Shown here one piece after another: positions 41,560 through 51,185 of a DNA stretch of 64,000 nt. The stretch's first letter is position 1. Each line of letters opens with the position of its first letter. A program made the translations under genes and the position numbers. The stretch is from Trichobilharzia regenti. Lineage: Eukaryota; Platyhelminthes; Trematoda; Strigeidida; Schistosomatidae. The stretch lies in the NCBI GenBank assembly GCA_944472135.2, contig OX235262.1, positions 168,205,509-168,269,508 of the forward strand, given 5' to 3'. Below the pieces are notes generated by a model. The model did no database searches. It saw only the letters and a program-made list of their open reading frames with translations, and was not told where the DNA came from.

Positions 41560-41905
41560 CAATCGAAAGTGGATAAGTACCCTACTGATATTACCCCCAA
41601 CTGCATTTATAAATTTACGTGCATCTGCCTCAGCAAGTACATTAGAAGGACAGAAAGAAGGGCTTCTATCCGGTTTTCAGAGGATATTCTAAGAACCTTC
41701 TGCTTAAAAGGAAGCAGATATTTCCAAAGTGCAATTACTAGACACCTTGTGGATATTGGTCATTTTATCAAGATTTCCAAATCCTTCAAAATATTAAACA
41801 TGTAAAGGACAGCGAATCTACTACGATTTAATGCTGAAGCAATTGCAATCAAACGTCCCAAACCAAATTTATGCACACACCATATTACTTTCATTACACT
41901 GATTA
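41560..41905 (+). pseudogene. PLE-E GIY-YIG endonuclease remnant
   Basis: DITPNCIYKFTCICLSKYIR, RRTERRASIRFSEDIL, SAITRHLVDIGHFIKISKSF, then after a stop AEAIAIKRPKPNLCT. The YIG motif is changed to YIR. N-terminal RT is absent. Confidence 0.75.
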
Positions 41906-42207
41906 GTCATACACACTAGTGACCTCAGCTGACTGAACTGAGCAATTTTCCAATTTGATGAACTTTAACCTTCTTGAGTTGCCATGTTGACATACAATCT
42001 CACACTGTTTATTAGTTTTTTTCTCTTTTCTGTCATCTCTCACCCGCCCTTTTTTCATAGTTTGATGGTATATAAATTGGTAGTAACTTAAACTAAAAAT
42101 TGTAATACTTATAACCCGGATGCGTTCATCTTAAAATATTTTCTCCGTTAACTTTCAAACATTGAAGTATGAAATATTATTATTCATAATCATTGTAATT
42201 TCAGTTA

Positions 42208-42270
42208 GTTTGCAGCAGCTGATGAGAGCCTGTGAAATAGAATGACGACATTATTTTATACTGCAAATCT
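42208..42270 (+). ncRNA. Hammerhead ribozyme in PLE-E right arm
   Basis: gcag, CTGATGA, gagcctgt, GAAA, an imperfect stem III (atagaatgacgacattattt), site ata and return ctgc. Stem I gcag/ctgc pairs perfectly and the core is intact, making this one of the best hammerhead candidates in the window. Confidence 0.75.
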
Positions 42271-42327
42271 AGTCTTTTTTTCTCTATCGAAATTTATCAA
42301 GAGAACCAAAATTATGAAAAATAATAT

Positions 42328-42745
42328 TAACTAAAATTATAAGAGAATTAAAATAGTGTTACCATAAATTACAAATAGAAGACCAGAGAGCCATTTATTT
42401 TTCAGCTAATTACATGGTGAGTTATAAGTTTCATGGTTAACACTATCTCTATGACATAGAAGGTGGGACAAATAGGCTATCGCTGAGTCTTTATACTTAG
42501 TTGTACGAGTATATAATCTTTTCTAGTGACTTTAAGTCCTAACCTGATGAGATCCAAGCGGAGAGTGCAGGTGTCTGTCTACTACAGTAGTAATGAGCTA
42601 GCTGACTTAGTGGTACATCACCCGACTTACTGCCAACCTTCAATACCTCTCACAATATCACAGTGTCTTACTTTTGATTAAGCTGAGGAAAGACTAAGCG
42701 GGGATAGTAAAGAACAATCTAGATTAGATTGCACCATTTTAAAAG
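42328..42745 (-). pseudogene. CR1/jockey-like LINE ORF remnant (right of PLE-E)
   Basis: Minus-strand frames keep fragments equivalent to the C-terminal CSPLVFPGLLKK region and the SGRTRSSYRRLYARTTKY block of the 27338-29362 ORF (for example near 42520-42700). Heavily broken. With 41225-41388 it makes one old LINE copy split by PLE-E. Confidence 0.55.
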
Positions 42746-43050
42746 AAAGAATTATTTTTGAATGAACTAATTTTCAGTATATTTGAAATCTTTAGTGTTA
42801 TAAAATATCTTCCTCTTATCACATTCATTACTCAGCTAACTCTAAAGAATATTGATCAATATTTTAAATGTATCTATCGATTCGAGAGACTGAGAAATAG
42901 CCTCCTAATATAGCGTCTGATAATAATGTAAGTTGGTTATTCAATTTCAGCATGAACAATTAAATAAGCCCTATCAATTACATCACTTTTTCAAAGTGTA
43001 CTGAAAAACTGTAAATACCGAAAAAAAGATATATATATATATACATTTGT
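42746..43050. other. No gene recognised
   Basis: AT-rich intronic sequence with a short ta run near 43030. Confidence 0.35.
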
Positions 43051-43054
43051 TTAA

Positions 43055-43300
43055 ACTTGGACTCCCTGTTTGAAAACTATGCAAGCGTATTTTTCTGAGC
43101 ACTGTTCCCTAAGTTCGCAACTTCATGTCAACTGAACTCATGTAAAATTTGCAATTATGTCAAAATGTTTCTGTACATAAAGTTAGCAATACTTTATTTA
43201 AGCTGTAAGCAGCTGAGCTGATGAGAAGCCAACGAAATAAGGAATGATGGTACCATATTATTTTGCTGAAACTACTGTTTTTCTTGCTTTATTCAAATTC
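43055..43300 (+). mobile_element. PLE-B 3' tail with hammerhead (43202-43268)
   Basis: It aligns with the reverse complement of 6650-6880: tttaaacttggactccctgt, ctgagcactgttccctaagt, tgtaaaatttgcaattatgt. The hammerhead has gcag, C, insert TGAGC, TGATGA, gaagccaac, GAAA, stem III with ggtacc and a ttttgctg end. The insertion is the same as at 34425-34505. Confidence 0.7.
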
Positions 43301-43719
43301 ATAACGGAGAATAAATGTATGAAGACTATATATACATATATGATACGTCTGCGAAGGTGTCGACTGAATTCTTCAAAAGTTTAGTGATCTTTTCAATTGC
43401 CTCACTGATAAGAACTGTATAATACAAATTTTCAATACGTTAAGGAGTCGGTATGTATTTTTCTTTCAAGCCTGTAGCCAAACCCAGTGATGACTGAGTC
43501 TTACCAAGTGTATAGTAAGCAAATCAAGCATGGCTTGTGTTAGTGAATTACTAACATATAGATATTAGAATAAAAAAATCTATTTCTTCAGTTATCCTTC
43601 TGAAATGAAAACTTGATACTTGTATATTACACATTACGTAATCGCTCAAAATCATTAATAATGCATATATATATATATAGTGTTAAAGTGTCGTGTATTA
43701 GTATAGTAGTATAACTTAC
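43301..43719 (-). other. TAL intron 1, donor-proximal part
   Basis: The donor gtaagt is at 43714-43719 (minus). A short (ta)n tract is at 43666-43680. No other feature. Confidence 0.5.
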
Positions 43720-43836
43720 TTCGATCATTTGTGGATCAAGACGATTCACTCTAGTGTAATCTTGTAATTCACTTCTTGTAATAACGCCATCATAATTTTT
43801 ATCAATTTTACAAAATACATCTATAAAAGGATCCAT
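43720..43836 (-). CDS. TAL gene, exon 1 (first EF-hand)
   Basis: ATG at 43834-43836 starts MDPFIDVFCKIDKNYDGVIT, then RSELQDYTRVNRLDPQMIE, and the exon ends in phase 0 at a gtaagt donor. The loop DKNYDGVITRSE is a canonical calcium-binding EF-hand (D, N, D, backbone, T and E at ligand positions 1, 3, 5, 7, 9 and 12). Joining to exon 2 gives MIE-RWEKLF. Intron 1 is 5.3 kb and full of transposons. The start lies just after acgaa and is the only plausible methionine. Confidence 0.85.
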
Positions 43837-43994
43837 TTCGTTTGTTTTACCGCTTCAACAATAATAATAACACTAATAATGCGATGGTATATTACTTTTA
43901 TAGATAGATATATTAGTCAATATATATATTTTTTCAAGAGGAAATTGAAACTTCTCGCAGTGGAACCGAAATAGAAAACTAATAAAAACTGAAA

Positions 43995-44003
43995 TTCCTT
44001 GGG

Positions 44004-44066
<63 letters not shown>
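43995..44066. repeat. (TA)n microsatellite
   Basis: About 36 uninterrupted ta units, about 160-230 bp upstream of the TAL start codon (minus-strand gene). Confidence 0.95.
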
Positions 44067-44068
<2 letters not shown>

Positions 44069-44341
44069 AGCCAATTAAGGTAACTAGATTTGAGAAGGAG
44101 TATTAAAGTCCATCTCAATTATTATTATTACTCTAAGTATTAGTATTAGCAGTATTAATATCACTTCTTTTACAACCAATAGGACAAGTAGTGCATAGAG
44201 TGAATATATATCTAATTTCTACAAATCACACCTTAAACTACATCATTTTTGTTTTGCATACCTGGCAATACATATACACAGTTTTAATGAAATATAAACA
44301 ATGTGAAACGTAGGCAACGCACATTGTTAAATAAGATGCAC

Positions 44342-44346
44342 ACTAT

Positions 44347-44433
<87 letters not shown>

Positions 44434-44434
44434 A
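44342..44434. repeat. (ACT)n microsatellite
   Basis: About 30 uninterrupted three-base units (act/tac), upstream of the TAL gene. Confidence 0.95.
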
Positions 44435-44851
44435 TAATATCGTCAATTTTTAATTTGTATTGCTTTTTGTTTGTTTACTTGACTGTTTGTTTGAATGTTT
44501 GCTCTTTCTATCATTTATCTATTCATCTGTACGTGAACGTGAATGTGAACGCGCCAATTCGTCTCCTTTTTTTTAAAAACTCGTAACTCTATTTCAAAGT
44601 TTACTTTGAATCCTACACGAAATTAAAATGACTTAATGAGATAACAATTATTATTATTATTATTCATTGAGACAAAGAAAGATAATCCTGACTTTAAGTA
44701 ATTCGTCAAAAGAAGGCATTATAGTTTATATGTAGTTTATCACAGTCATGAATGTAAGTCACGTTTAATGTACATATGCATATACGCATGCCAAGAATAA
44801 TTATTACTGAAAATCCAATATACAATTAAGGTATTCACAGATCCGACTTTT

Positions 44852-44885
<34 letters not shown>

Positions 44886-45590
44886 TATATATGTAATAGA
44901 GAAGATTTGTAGCCCTTTCTTTCATGGAGCTTGTTTCAACGGTTTCTCACCTCTTCAGATGCAGATCCTACTTTTTTCAATTCTTTTACGTTTCAAATGG
45001 GATGTAGGGATTCAAGCTTGTGCTTTGAAGTTTACGAAGTGGTGGTGTTGCCAGCTTCATGTTTAGCTTCCTCTTCCTTTGACCGGGATTACTACTGGCT
45101 AAATGAGGTTTAAGAGTGCCTTTGCGCAGGGGGTCGAACCAGGCCCAGGCGAGATCCACAAAACTAATCCATATATTATTATTATTATTAATTTTATCAA
45201 CAGCTTAATAGTTAGACAATACTATAAAATACCATATATCAGAGTTGAACATAAGGCGTCAACAATACATCTTCATCCTACAATAACCCATGCGCTTCCA
45301 TTTCCTTCTAACACGCGATCGCTTTCATATCACCCTGGTATGTTTGACATGCCCAACTCATCATTTCCCATTCGGTTTTCAATCTAGAGCTTGGTATGTA
45401 ATGAATTTAATATGCGATGGAATAAATATCTTGGTTATATAAAAAAGTGTATGATTTGTAATGAGTAGTGTCCTGTGAGCTGGTCGATTTAGTTGCGTAG
45501 CTTTCGTCCTCCTTAGCAATGATCAATACATATGTAAAGATGGTTGCCAGGAGACGCAATTCTATCATTCATGGAAAATTTAAATCAACT
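44435..45590. other. No gene recognised; short (TA)n near 44858-44890
   Basis: Open frames at 44881-45387 show no domain and overlap each other. The sequence is AT-rich and not matched to the named repeats. Confidence 0.35.
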
Positions 45591-45690
45591 CACCTTTTAC
45601 CAAAAGATTGCGCTGAAGATGTAGTCCAGAATGAGGCCGAAAGCGCTGAAACTAAACTAACTAGCTCAGAGAACGCCACTAATTAAAATA
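45440..45690 (+). mobile_element. PLE-G-type tail with hammerhead (45605-45655)
   Basis: It shows gattgcg, CTGAAGA, a stem II of about 18 nt, cCGAAA and gcgctg, with a flank cctgtgagctggtcgattta and gcgtagctttcgtcctcctt that resembles an inverted partial copy of the same motif. It parallels the PLE-G tail at 24540-24650. Core bases are intact. Confidence 0.5.
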
Positions 45691-46147
45691 TATATGTTTG
45701 TTAAAATAGCAAATCACGTATTCAGTCATCGTATTCTTTCTGATCTCGATTATTGTGACGATGACTCTGAAGAGATCGATATAGAGGCAGAGAGAGGGAG
45801 TGTTATACTTTAATTCATTTCATCCTGAGGAATGAAGCTTGTCAGTTGGATGCACATCTACCACTACGATTACTACTATTACGACTACTACGTTCAATAT
45901 AGCATTTCTGAGGATGTCACCAGCAGAAATAGAAGAAGCGCGAAATGGGAAAGATGAAACAACATCACATGAAGTACGTGCACAATCTACGCCAATATTA
46001 AAACGACAAAAACCAGAAATCATAAGCGTAAAAAGCCTTAAGAATAACAAGGATATAATAATCAATAAATCAGGCAATAGGGAATTCAGTAGTATTAGCA
46101 TTATAGCAAAAATATTCATTCAGATATCTATAAAACACAAAATAATC

Positions 46148-46188
46148 GAGCAAAGAATATTCTTTTCGATGAATTCCTCTTCTGGCTC
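46148..46188 (-). ncRNA. Hammerhead-like motif, PLE-D type (left arm)
   Basis: Inverse of 46277-46317: gagc, CAGAAGAGGAAttcatc, GAAA, agaatattcttt, gctc. The outer stem gagc/gctc is perfect. Confidence 0.4.
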
Positions 46189-46276
46189 TACAATGATATA
46201 TATATATATATATATAATATTGTTATTAACTACCAACCTTGAATATTCTGCGTATATAAACATGTATACAATTGTA

Positions 46277-46317
46277 GAGCCAGAAGAGGAATTTATCGAA
46301 AAGAATATTCTTTGCTC
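46277..46317 (+). ncRNA. Hammerhead-like motif, PLE-D type (right arm)
   Basis: gagc, C, AGA, AGAGGA, atttatc, GAAA, the hairpin agaatattctt and gctc. It has the same three-part layout as the PLE-A motif, with the core UGAUGA replaced by AGAGGA. Confidence 0.4.
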
Positions 46318-46499
46318 GATTATTTTGTATTAGTATTAAACAAATCAGATTATTTGGAATAAGGAACAGGAATAAGGTTAAGAAGTCTGCAGCGGTTTTT
46401 ATACGCCGAATGAAGCAATTCCTAGGTGATTCGAAATAGTTTAATTTGCTGTCGAAAACTCATAATTTTCAAAAGTTAGTTTATAAAGATTCATATCAA

Positions 46500-46795
46500 A
46501 GGGGTTGACCTGGTTGGAGGTGAGAACAAATACTCGCTGATGACACTGCTGACTAGTGGTCGCGCTAAAATCACGAGTTGGTAGAAGTTAGGATTTTATG
46601 ATTTGGTCTATTCAGTTGGGTTCCGATGGCTAAATGATACACGAGCTTCCCTTGTAACCAGGAGGTCTTCGGTTCAAACGCCATTAGATTTGTACCGGTG
46701 ATGAGTTCCAAACAAAGCCGAAACAAATGTGCCATACTCTCTGGTCGTTTTCAAGGATTCTTTAACTGATATAAATCTGCGATTAAACTTGAAAA
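46500..46795 (+). mobile_element. SINE3 copy
   Basis: agtggtcgcgctaaaatcac, gagttggtagaagttaggat, gttccgatggctaaatgata, aaccaggaggtcttcggttc, gtcgttttcaaggattcttt. The order is as in 26615-26970, moderately diverged. Confidence 0.7.
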
Positions 46796-47089
46796 ATAAT
46801 AACTCCAGTGGAATGTATGACGTGTTAAAGTTCACAGGTTAGGATATCCTATTAGACCTATGTTTGATTTTAGAAATTCATCTGTTCATAATTCACCTAC
46901 CATGAGATGTGCTACAACCGTGACCATGATACATAATAAAAGAAGACAACGTTGAAATTCAAGAAGTGTTTTTGAACTACTGAGGAAAACTAAGCCAACA
47001 ATCAAATATATCCGCCAGACAAGGTTACTAATTGTAAGGGAATAATTATTGGGAAAATTTCTCTTCAGCAATCCAATTACAATGTGAAT

Positions 47090-47530
47090 GCTTACTCAGA
47101 TGTTTCACCTAACTTTGTAATTAATATCTCCTTCTTCTCCTACATTCTACGTCATTGTTCTAACATTTGTGTATCTTATATTGACTTGATCCTTATTATT
47201 TGTCTTCCTCTCTCGTTCCTCTTAAATTTTATTAATTCTCTTCATGATTGTGTGGTGATATTGATAATGTGTTGTTTTATGACTATGATTTTGTCTCAGC
47301 AACTGGAGCTGATTCTTACCTTGGGTTGTGTGTAGGAATTGCTTGGTGTATAATTCTTATGGAAAGAGTTTTTATCCCACCTTGATGAGAATATTTTATT
47401 CGATTCTTAGTACATGTTGTGTACTAGAAAGATCGCTGATCTGTGCAGCCGCTTTAAGACACTGTTGAGGTAAATTTGAGTATTTTATGTTATTAATGTG
47501 GCACAGAACCATAGATCCAACGACTTCTAG
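47090..47530 (+). repeat. R5 repeat copy
   Basis: cagatgtttcacctaacttt, atctccttcttctcctacat, ttattgacttgatccttatt, gagtttttatcccaccttga, cactgttgaggtaaatttga. It is the most complete uninterrupted copy. Confidence 0.65.
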
Positions 47531-47577
47531 ATCTACACATTGTTCAATCATATTATCCATTACAGTCCTACAGGAGG

Positions 47578-47650
47578 TTAATCGCGAGCTGGGATGGCTT
47601 AGTGGTAACGTTTCTGACTGCGTTACTGTAGTCACATGATTCACATGACC
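47578..47650 (+). repeat. tRNA-related fragment
   Basis: gggatggcttagtggtaacg is an A-box-like sequence, followed at tRNA spacing by a weak B region (cacatgattcac). Similar to the tRNA-like block at 50320-50400. No intact cloverleaf. Confidence 0.35.
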
Positions 47651-48450
47651 TATGGGACTCTATGAAGCACTAATCAGTACCTGTTAGCTTAATACAACCG
47701 TTCCTTATTACATAGCATTCGGTAACCAGTTGACCTCTCTTCTGACTTTTCCAATCACAACCAGGGCTAGTAAACACTGCACCATACAGAATACATTGAG
47801 ATGACATTTATAGCCCACCTCAGAGCTACAGAAGCCTCTATTCAGTAGCACCATGATATGTTGAACAACGTTCCAGGCTAAGTCCAAACGCACTCAATCA
47901 AACCTCAGGGTTGTTCGAATTACGACTGAGTAAATTTTAAGGAAATGCTAGGCTTCACAGATCTACAGCAAGACTACCCATCAAACGTTTTCAACCTGAC
48001 TTGGTGTTACATATCTTAGTGAAGGAAAGGTTTCTAGAAGCAGTTCTTTGGCTGCTCAGATAGACTAAGATTTAAGTTTTTCAATGACCTGCCGCTCACA
48101 ATATTCCTGTCACGGCCACGATAACGCCCGGATCGATGCGGGTACCTGTTTTGATGGACCACACTCCAAACATTCTACCCTAAATTTATTTTACAAGACA
48201 GTGAGGCAACATCATTAGCTGCATTTACGCGGGTAAGAAAGGTAGGTTGGTGAACTATCCATCAATTTGATATAGTGAAGCTCACGTGAACCATTTGAAT
48301 AGGATAAGAGTTTTCCAAATCCTCTAACTTCAGTCTTTCATATATATATCAATCCGGTTATGATCAGCTGATATCCTCATCAGTCCTTTCATTTACTGAA
48401 AGATACTTTACCAGTGGATCAGACCTCCTTGGTAAAATTCAATTAAATTT
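47651..48450. other. No gene recognised
   Basis: Higher GC than the surroundings in places (gccacgataacgcccggatc near 48115), but no domain or repeat match was found. Confidence 0.35.
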
Positions 48451-48454
48451 TATA

Positions 48455-48745
48455 TTTTCCCGTCGATTGATTGGACCGAAGTGCTTTGTCTCAGATTGAC
48501 ATGTCGGCTTCTTGTGCAGGTGCTTCGAAGATGTCTGGGCATGTAATCAGAATTTAATTGGTGGATGGTGACTAGCAGTGAAATCCAGGATGCTCATTTC
48601 GTCTTGTTTTGGACTCGTCATCTGGATGTCACCATCCACCAATCAAATTCTAATTACATCCCCAGACATAGTCGAAGCACCTGCACAAGAAGCCGACACG
48701 TCAACCTGAGACAGTGCCCTTCAGTCCAATCAATCGACGGGAAAA
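48455..48745. repeat. Palindromic Sm-alpha-like flank around a minus-strand hammerhead
   Basis: 48458-48573 and 48629-48745 are reverse complements (cccgtcgattgattggaccg against agtccaatcaatcgacggga). The spacer is a minus-strand hammerhead remnant, 48574-48628. Confidence 0.75.
48574..48628 (-). ncRNA. Sm-alpha-type hammerhead, minus strand, at the centre of the palindrome
   Basis: Minus strand: catccag, ATGACGA, gtccaaaacaagac, GAAA, tgagcatc, ctggatttcactgct. Stem I and stem II pair and the ATC site is intact. The first core base is A, not C. Confidence 0.6.
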
Positions 48746-48769
48746 TCTAAAATTCAGTCAAATAATTAA

Positions 48770-48985
48770 TCTGAACTGTTGTACAAGAGGTGGCTCTCGT
48801 GGCCCAAGTGGTCTAGTTGATAACGCTTTGGCGTTTGAAACTATGGGCACTGGGTTCGAGCCTCGGTGGGAACATCATCACTCACTGAGAAATGCAGGTA
48901 CATCCAGCTGACGAGTCCCAAATAGGACGAAATGCACGTTAGCCTGGATTCCACTGCCAGTCACCATCCATCAATTAAATTCTCC
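48770..48985 (+). mobile_element. Sm-alpha-like hammerhead SINE
   Basis: tRNA-related head (ggctctcgtggcccaagtgg, ggcactgggttcgagcctcg) followed by the hammerhead at 48893-48958. It is almost the same as the copy at 38746-38930. Confidence 0.8.
48893..48958 (+). ncRNA. Hammerhead ribozyme, best Sm-alpha-type core in the window
   Basis: gcaggtacatccag, CTGACGA, gtcccaaataggac, GAAA, tgcacgttagc, ctggattccactgc. Both conserved core strands are intact. The cleavage triplet position reads agc instead of auc, which should impair cutting. Confidence 0.7.
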
Positions 48986-49425
48986 TGCGTAAAAGCTATG
49001 GAATTTGTGGCATTCTGAAGGAAACACGGGATTTTACACACGTTCAGCATTATCATATCACTGACAGTGAGAGACTACATTTAACCTCGGCTACCAATAT
49101 AATTAATTGATTCACTGTGATCTATTTGTCATATAGTAACATATTGTGCCAAATACTTTAAGAAATTCAACTGGCAACATCTTTTTCAAGTTTGCAAAAG
49201 TGAATTAGCTGAACATTATACTCATCAATCATCAGTCCTTTCATCTATTCATAGTTGTATAAAATTGGCGAATAAATTTTTTTAAATAATATATATATAT
49301 ATAAACGCCACCACATTTTATTAAAAGTTATTTTGATAAATTAAAAGAATATTTACTCGTCTCACAAATTTTTCCGCTCATATTTATATTCTAAATACAA
49401 ATAGGGATGAACGAGTCAAAATCAA
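48986..49425. other. No gene recognised
   Basis: AT-rich with a short (ta)n at 49290-49302. Confidence 0.35.
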
Positions 49426-49429
49426 TTTA

Positions 49430-50040
49430 GTAGACTGACTCTTCATCATTCTCAAGTCAATTTAGAAATCTTTTTGGACTACACTCAGCAAAGCGAACAA
49501 AATTCGGATTTTCAACACCAGTGTCAAGTCAGTCAATTCTTCTGTACAGGTCACAGACACTTGACTAACCAATCACGAAAGGCACTTTGAACAACTTACT
49601 GTTTGTTGCCTTTTATCAAAAGCTGTCATCAATGGTTGCATACTGAAAGTCAGATAGACGGTCGGAAAGGATTAGCAACTTGAGACTCTGAGAAAAAAGT
49701 AATCAAGAACCTGCCGCTCAACAAAAATATATTCCGATCTGGAGGAAACGAAGGTGGATCGGATATAGGCTAAGGAGACCGTTAAGTGATATAGCGCGCC
49801 AATTCACTACTCGAGTGGGCATGGGCCTAACTACGAAATGAGGGAGAACGTGTGAGGAGAAGATGAGAGTATGTGGGAAATCGTAAGGTCAGCTAAAAAC
49901 GACTGCAGAAAAGAGGGTGAAATACAGATGTATTGTTGAAGCCCTCAGTGTGTTCTACTCATAAACAGCGGCTAAACTGATACCTTATGAAGTTAGTTCC
50001 TCGAAACACAGCAGAACAATAATAATAATTACTATTACTG
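49430..50040 (+). pseudogene. RTE-type LINE fragment with tail
   Basis: cggattttcaacaccagtgt, aagtcagtcaattcttctgt match the FNTNVKSVLLYG segment of the family. Then a C-terminal region and a tail (ttgaagccctcagtgtgttc, ending aataataataatt). Broken throughout. Confidence 0.65.
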
Positions 50041-50319
50041 GAAAGGCACACATCCTTATAAGATTCGTCTGGTTATAATCCTATTACTAAGACTAGATTT
50101 ATCATTTGTTAATATATGTATGCAAAATTCTTCAGCCAAAACTGAATCATTAGTAGCCATCTTTGGGTTGATGAATCTCCGTCGGACAGGAAATATAATC
50201 GTAGTTATTAGATGGTTGTAGGCAATCTACAAGAAGCCTTGAACCCAGATTTTGTACTTGTTGGTACTCACCAGTCAGAAAGGCGTATCTACAATCAACT
50301 TGAATTAACTCATATCCCT
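50041..50319. other. No gene recognised
   Basis: No motif or repeat match. Confidence 0.3.
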
Positions 50320-50400
50320 TCCGAGATTCGAATCCGAGTTACCCAGTGCTGAGGTCAGAGACGTTATCACTGAGCTATTCGGGCTCGCAACTGGCCTCCT
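50320..50400 (-). repeat. tRNA-related sequence (degenerate)
   Basis: The minus strand has tagctcagtgataacgtctc (A-box-like) and ggattcgaatctcgg (B box) at tRNA spacing. Arms do not all pair, so it is a tRNA-derived repeat or pseudogene and not a functional tRNA. Confidence 0.5.
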
Positions 50401-50749
50401 GTATTAGATACTTTTGATTGGACACTAGTAACTAGTGTGACATGTCTAGTTCTCCATTTACGGCAGACTGAATTCTATCAGTCAGGTTTTGAAATGTGGC
50501 CGACAAGCAAGAAACCAAGCACGGTCCAAGGCTTCCTACTGATTGCCTTCAAACATCTAATAATAACAATACTGAGTATATTCTGATGGCGAGCCGCCTA
50601 TCATGATGGCCACATTACAAACATGATTGATCGAATTCGGTCTGCAGTAAAAAAACAACTAGACACATGACACTAGTAAGAGTCCAATAAAAAAATGACC
50701 GTAGTTGTCCTAAAATCTGTACTCATTTGAATAACTGACTGGGTTTCAA

Positions 50750-50996
50750 CGCAGAAGTTTGCATAGAAGCTCAGCAATTCAAGTTGCCACACTCCATATA
50801 ACATACAAAGTAAGACAAAAGGTAAGAGAACAAAGGTGATTCAAAAGGACGACAATAGACATAAATGTAAGGGAGAAAGAATACTAACATGGAAAAACAA
50901 TACTGTTTAATGGAAATAGGAAATCACAAAAGGTGAATACTCCCCTCCCCCCCCTCCAACTGAGGACGATTTCGAGCCATATCACGTCCCCAGTGT
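50750..50996 (-). pseudogene. SR2-like LINE 3' end
   Basis: It matches 60930-61140 and 12700-12870: caattcaagttgccacactc, cataacatacaaagtaagac, then gacgatttcgagccatatca. Non-coding remnant. Confidence 0.6.
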
Positions 50997-51185
50997 AACA
51001 TAAGGCTTCAGGCTACAGGCTTGAAATTCCAGTAGCAGTGGTGTTTATTTTTAGGGGATGGAGTTACCAGCCTCATTCCCAACCTTCCCCTTTTACTAGT
51101 GAAGGAGTGCGTCGTCCGGAGATCGAACCCTAGACCACGTGCATGGCTGGCGAGCATTCTACCACTGTACCACCGACACACAATA
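50997..51185 (-). mobile_element. SINE2, minus-strand copy
   Basis: The reverse complement shows ggtggtacagtggtagaatg (A box), ggtctagggttcgatctccg (B box), actccttcactagtaaaagg and an end close to cttgaag/gccttatgtt. About 190 bp. Confidence 0.75.

Larger units (their letters stand above)
41404..42313 (+). mobile_element. PLE-E insertion with inverted arms
   Basis: Bounded by near-identical 14-15-bp sequences, atgaaaaaataatat at 41389-41403 and atgaaaaataatat at 42314-42327. The left arm (41404-41540) is the inverse of 42170-42295. Between them is only the end of the GIY-YIG ORF and the 3' untranslated region. A 20-nt overhang (aatttatcaagagaacc...) extends beyond the right arm. Confidence 0.75.
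46085..46335. mobile_element. PLE-D foldback: two inverted tails, no ORF
   Basis: Arms at 46136-46192 and 46270-46330 are reverse complements separated by an (at)n and a tail segment. The right half aligns with 4325-4465 (aatattgttatt..., gaatattctg..., agaagaggaa...). The left arm extends further (caaaaatattcattcagata), as the PLE-D copy at 4480-4500 does. The 164-codon open frame over 45839-46333 runs through this repeat and is not a gene. Confidence 0.6.

Noticed and set aside
44342..44434. CRISPR-like or satellite array
   Set aside because: The units are perfect 3-bp repeats without spacers, so it is a microsatellite.
45839..46333. 164-codon open frame on the plus strand
   Set aside because: It runs through an (ACT)-like stretch and the PLE-D foldback arms, is threonine-rich only because of the simple repeat, and shows no domain.
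50320..50400. Possible functional tRNA gene
   Set aside because: A and B box-like sequences are present, but the arms cannot all pair and the acceptor stem is not formed. It is best read as a tRNA-derived repeat.
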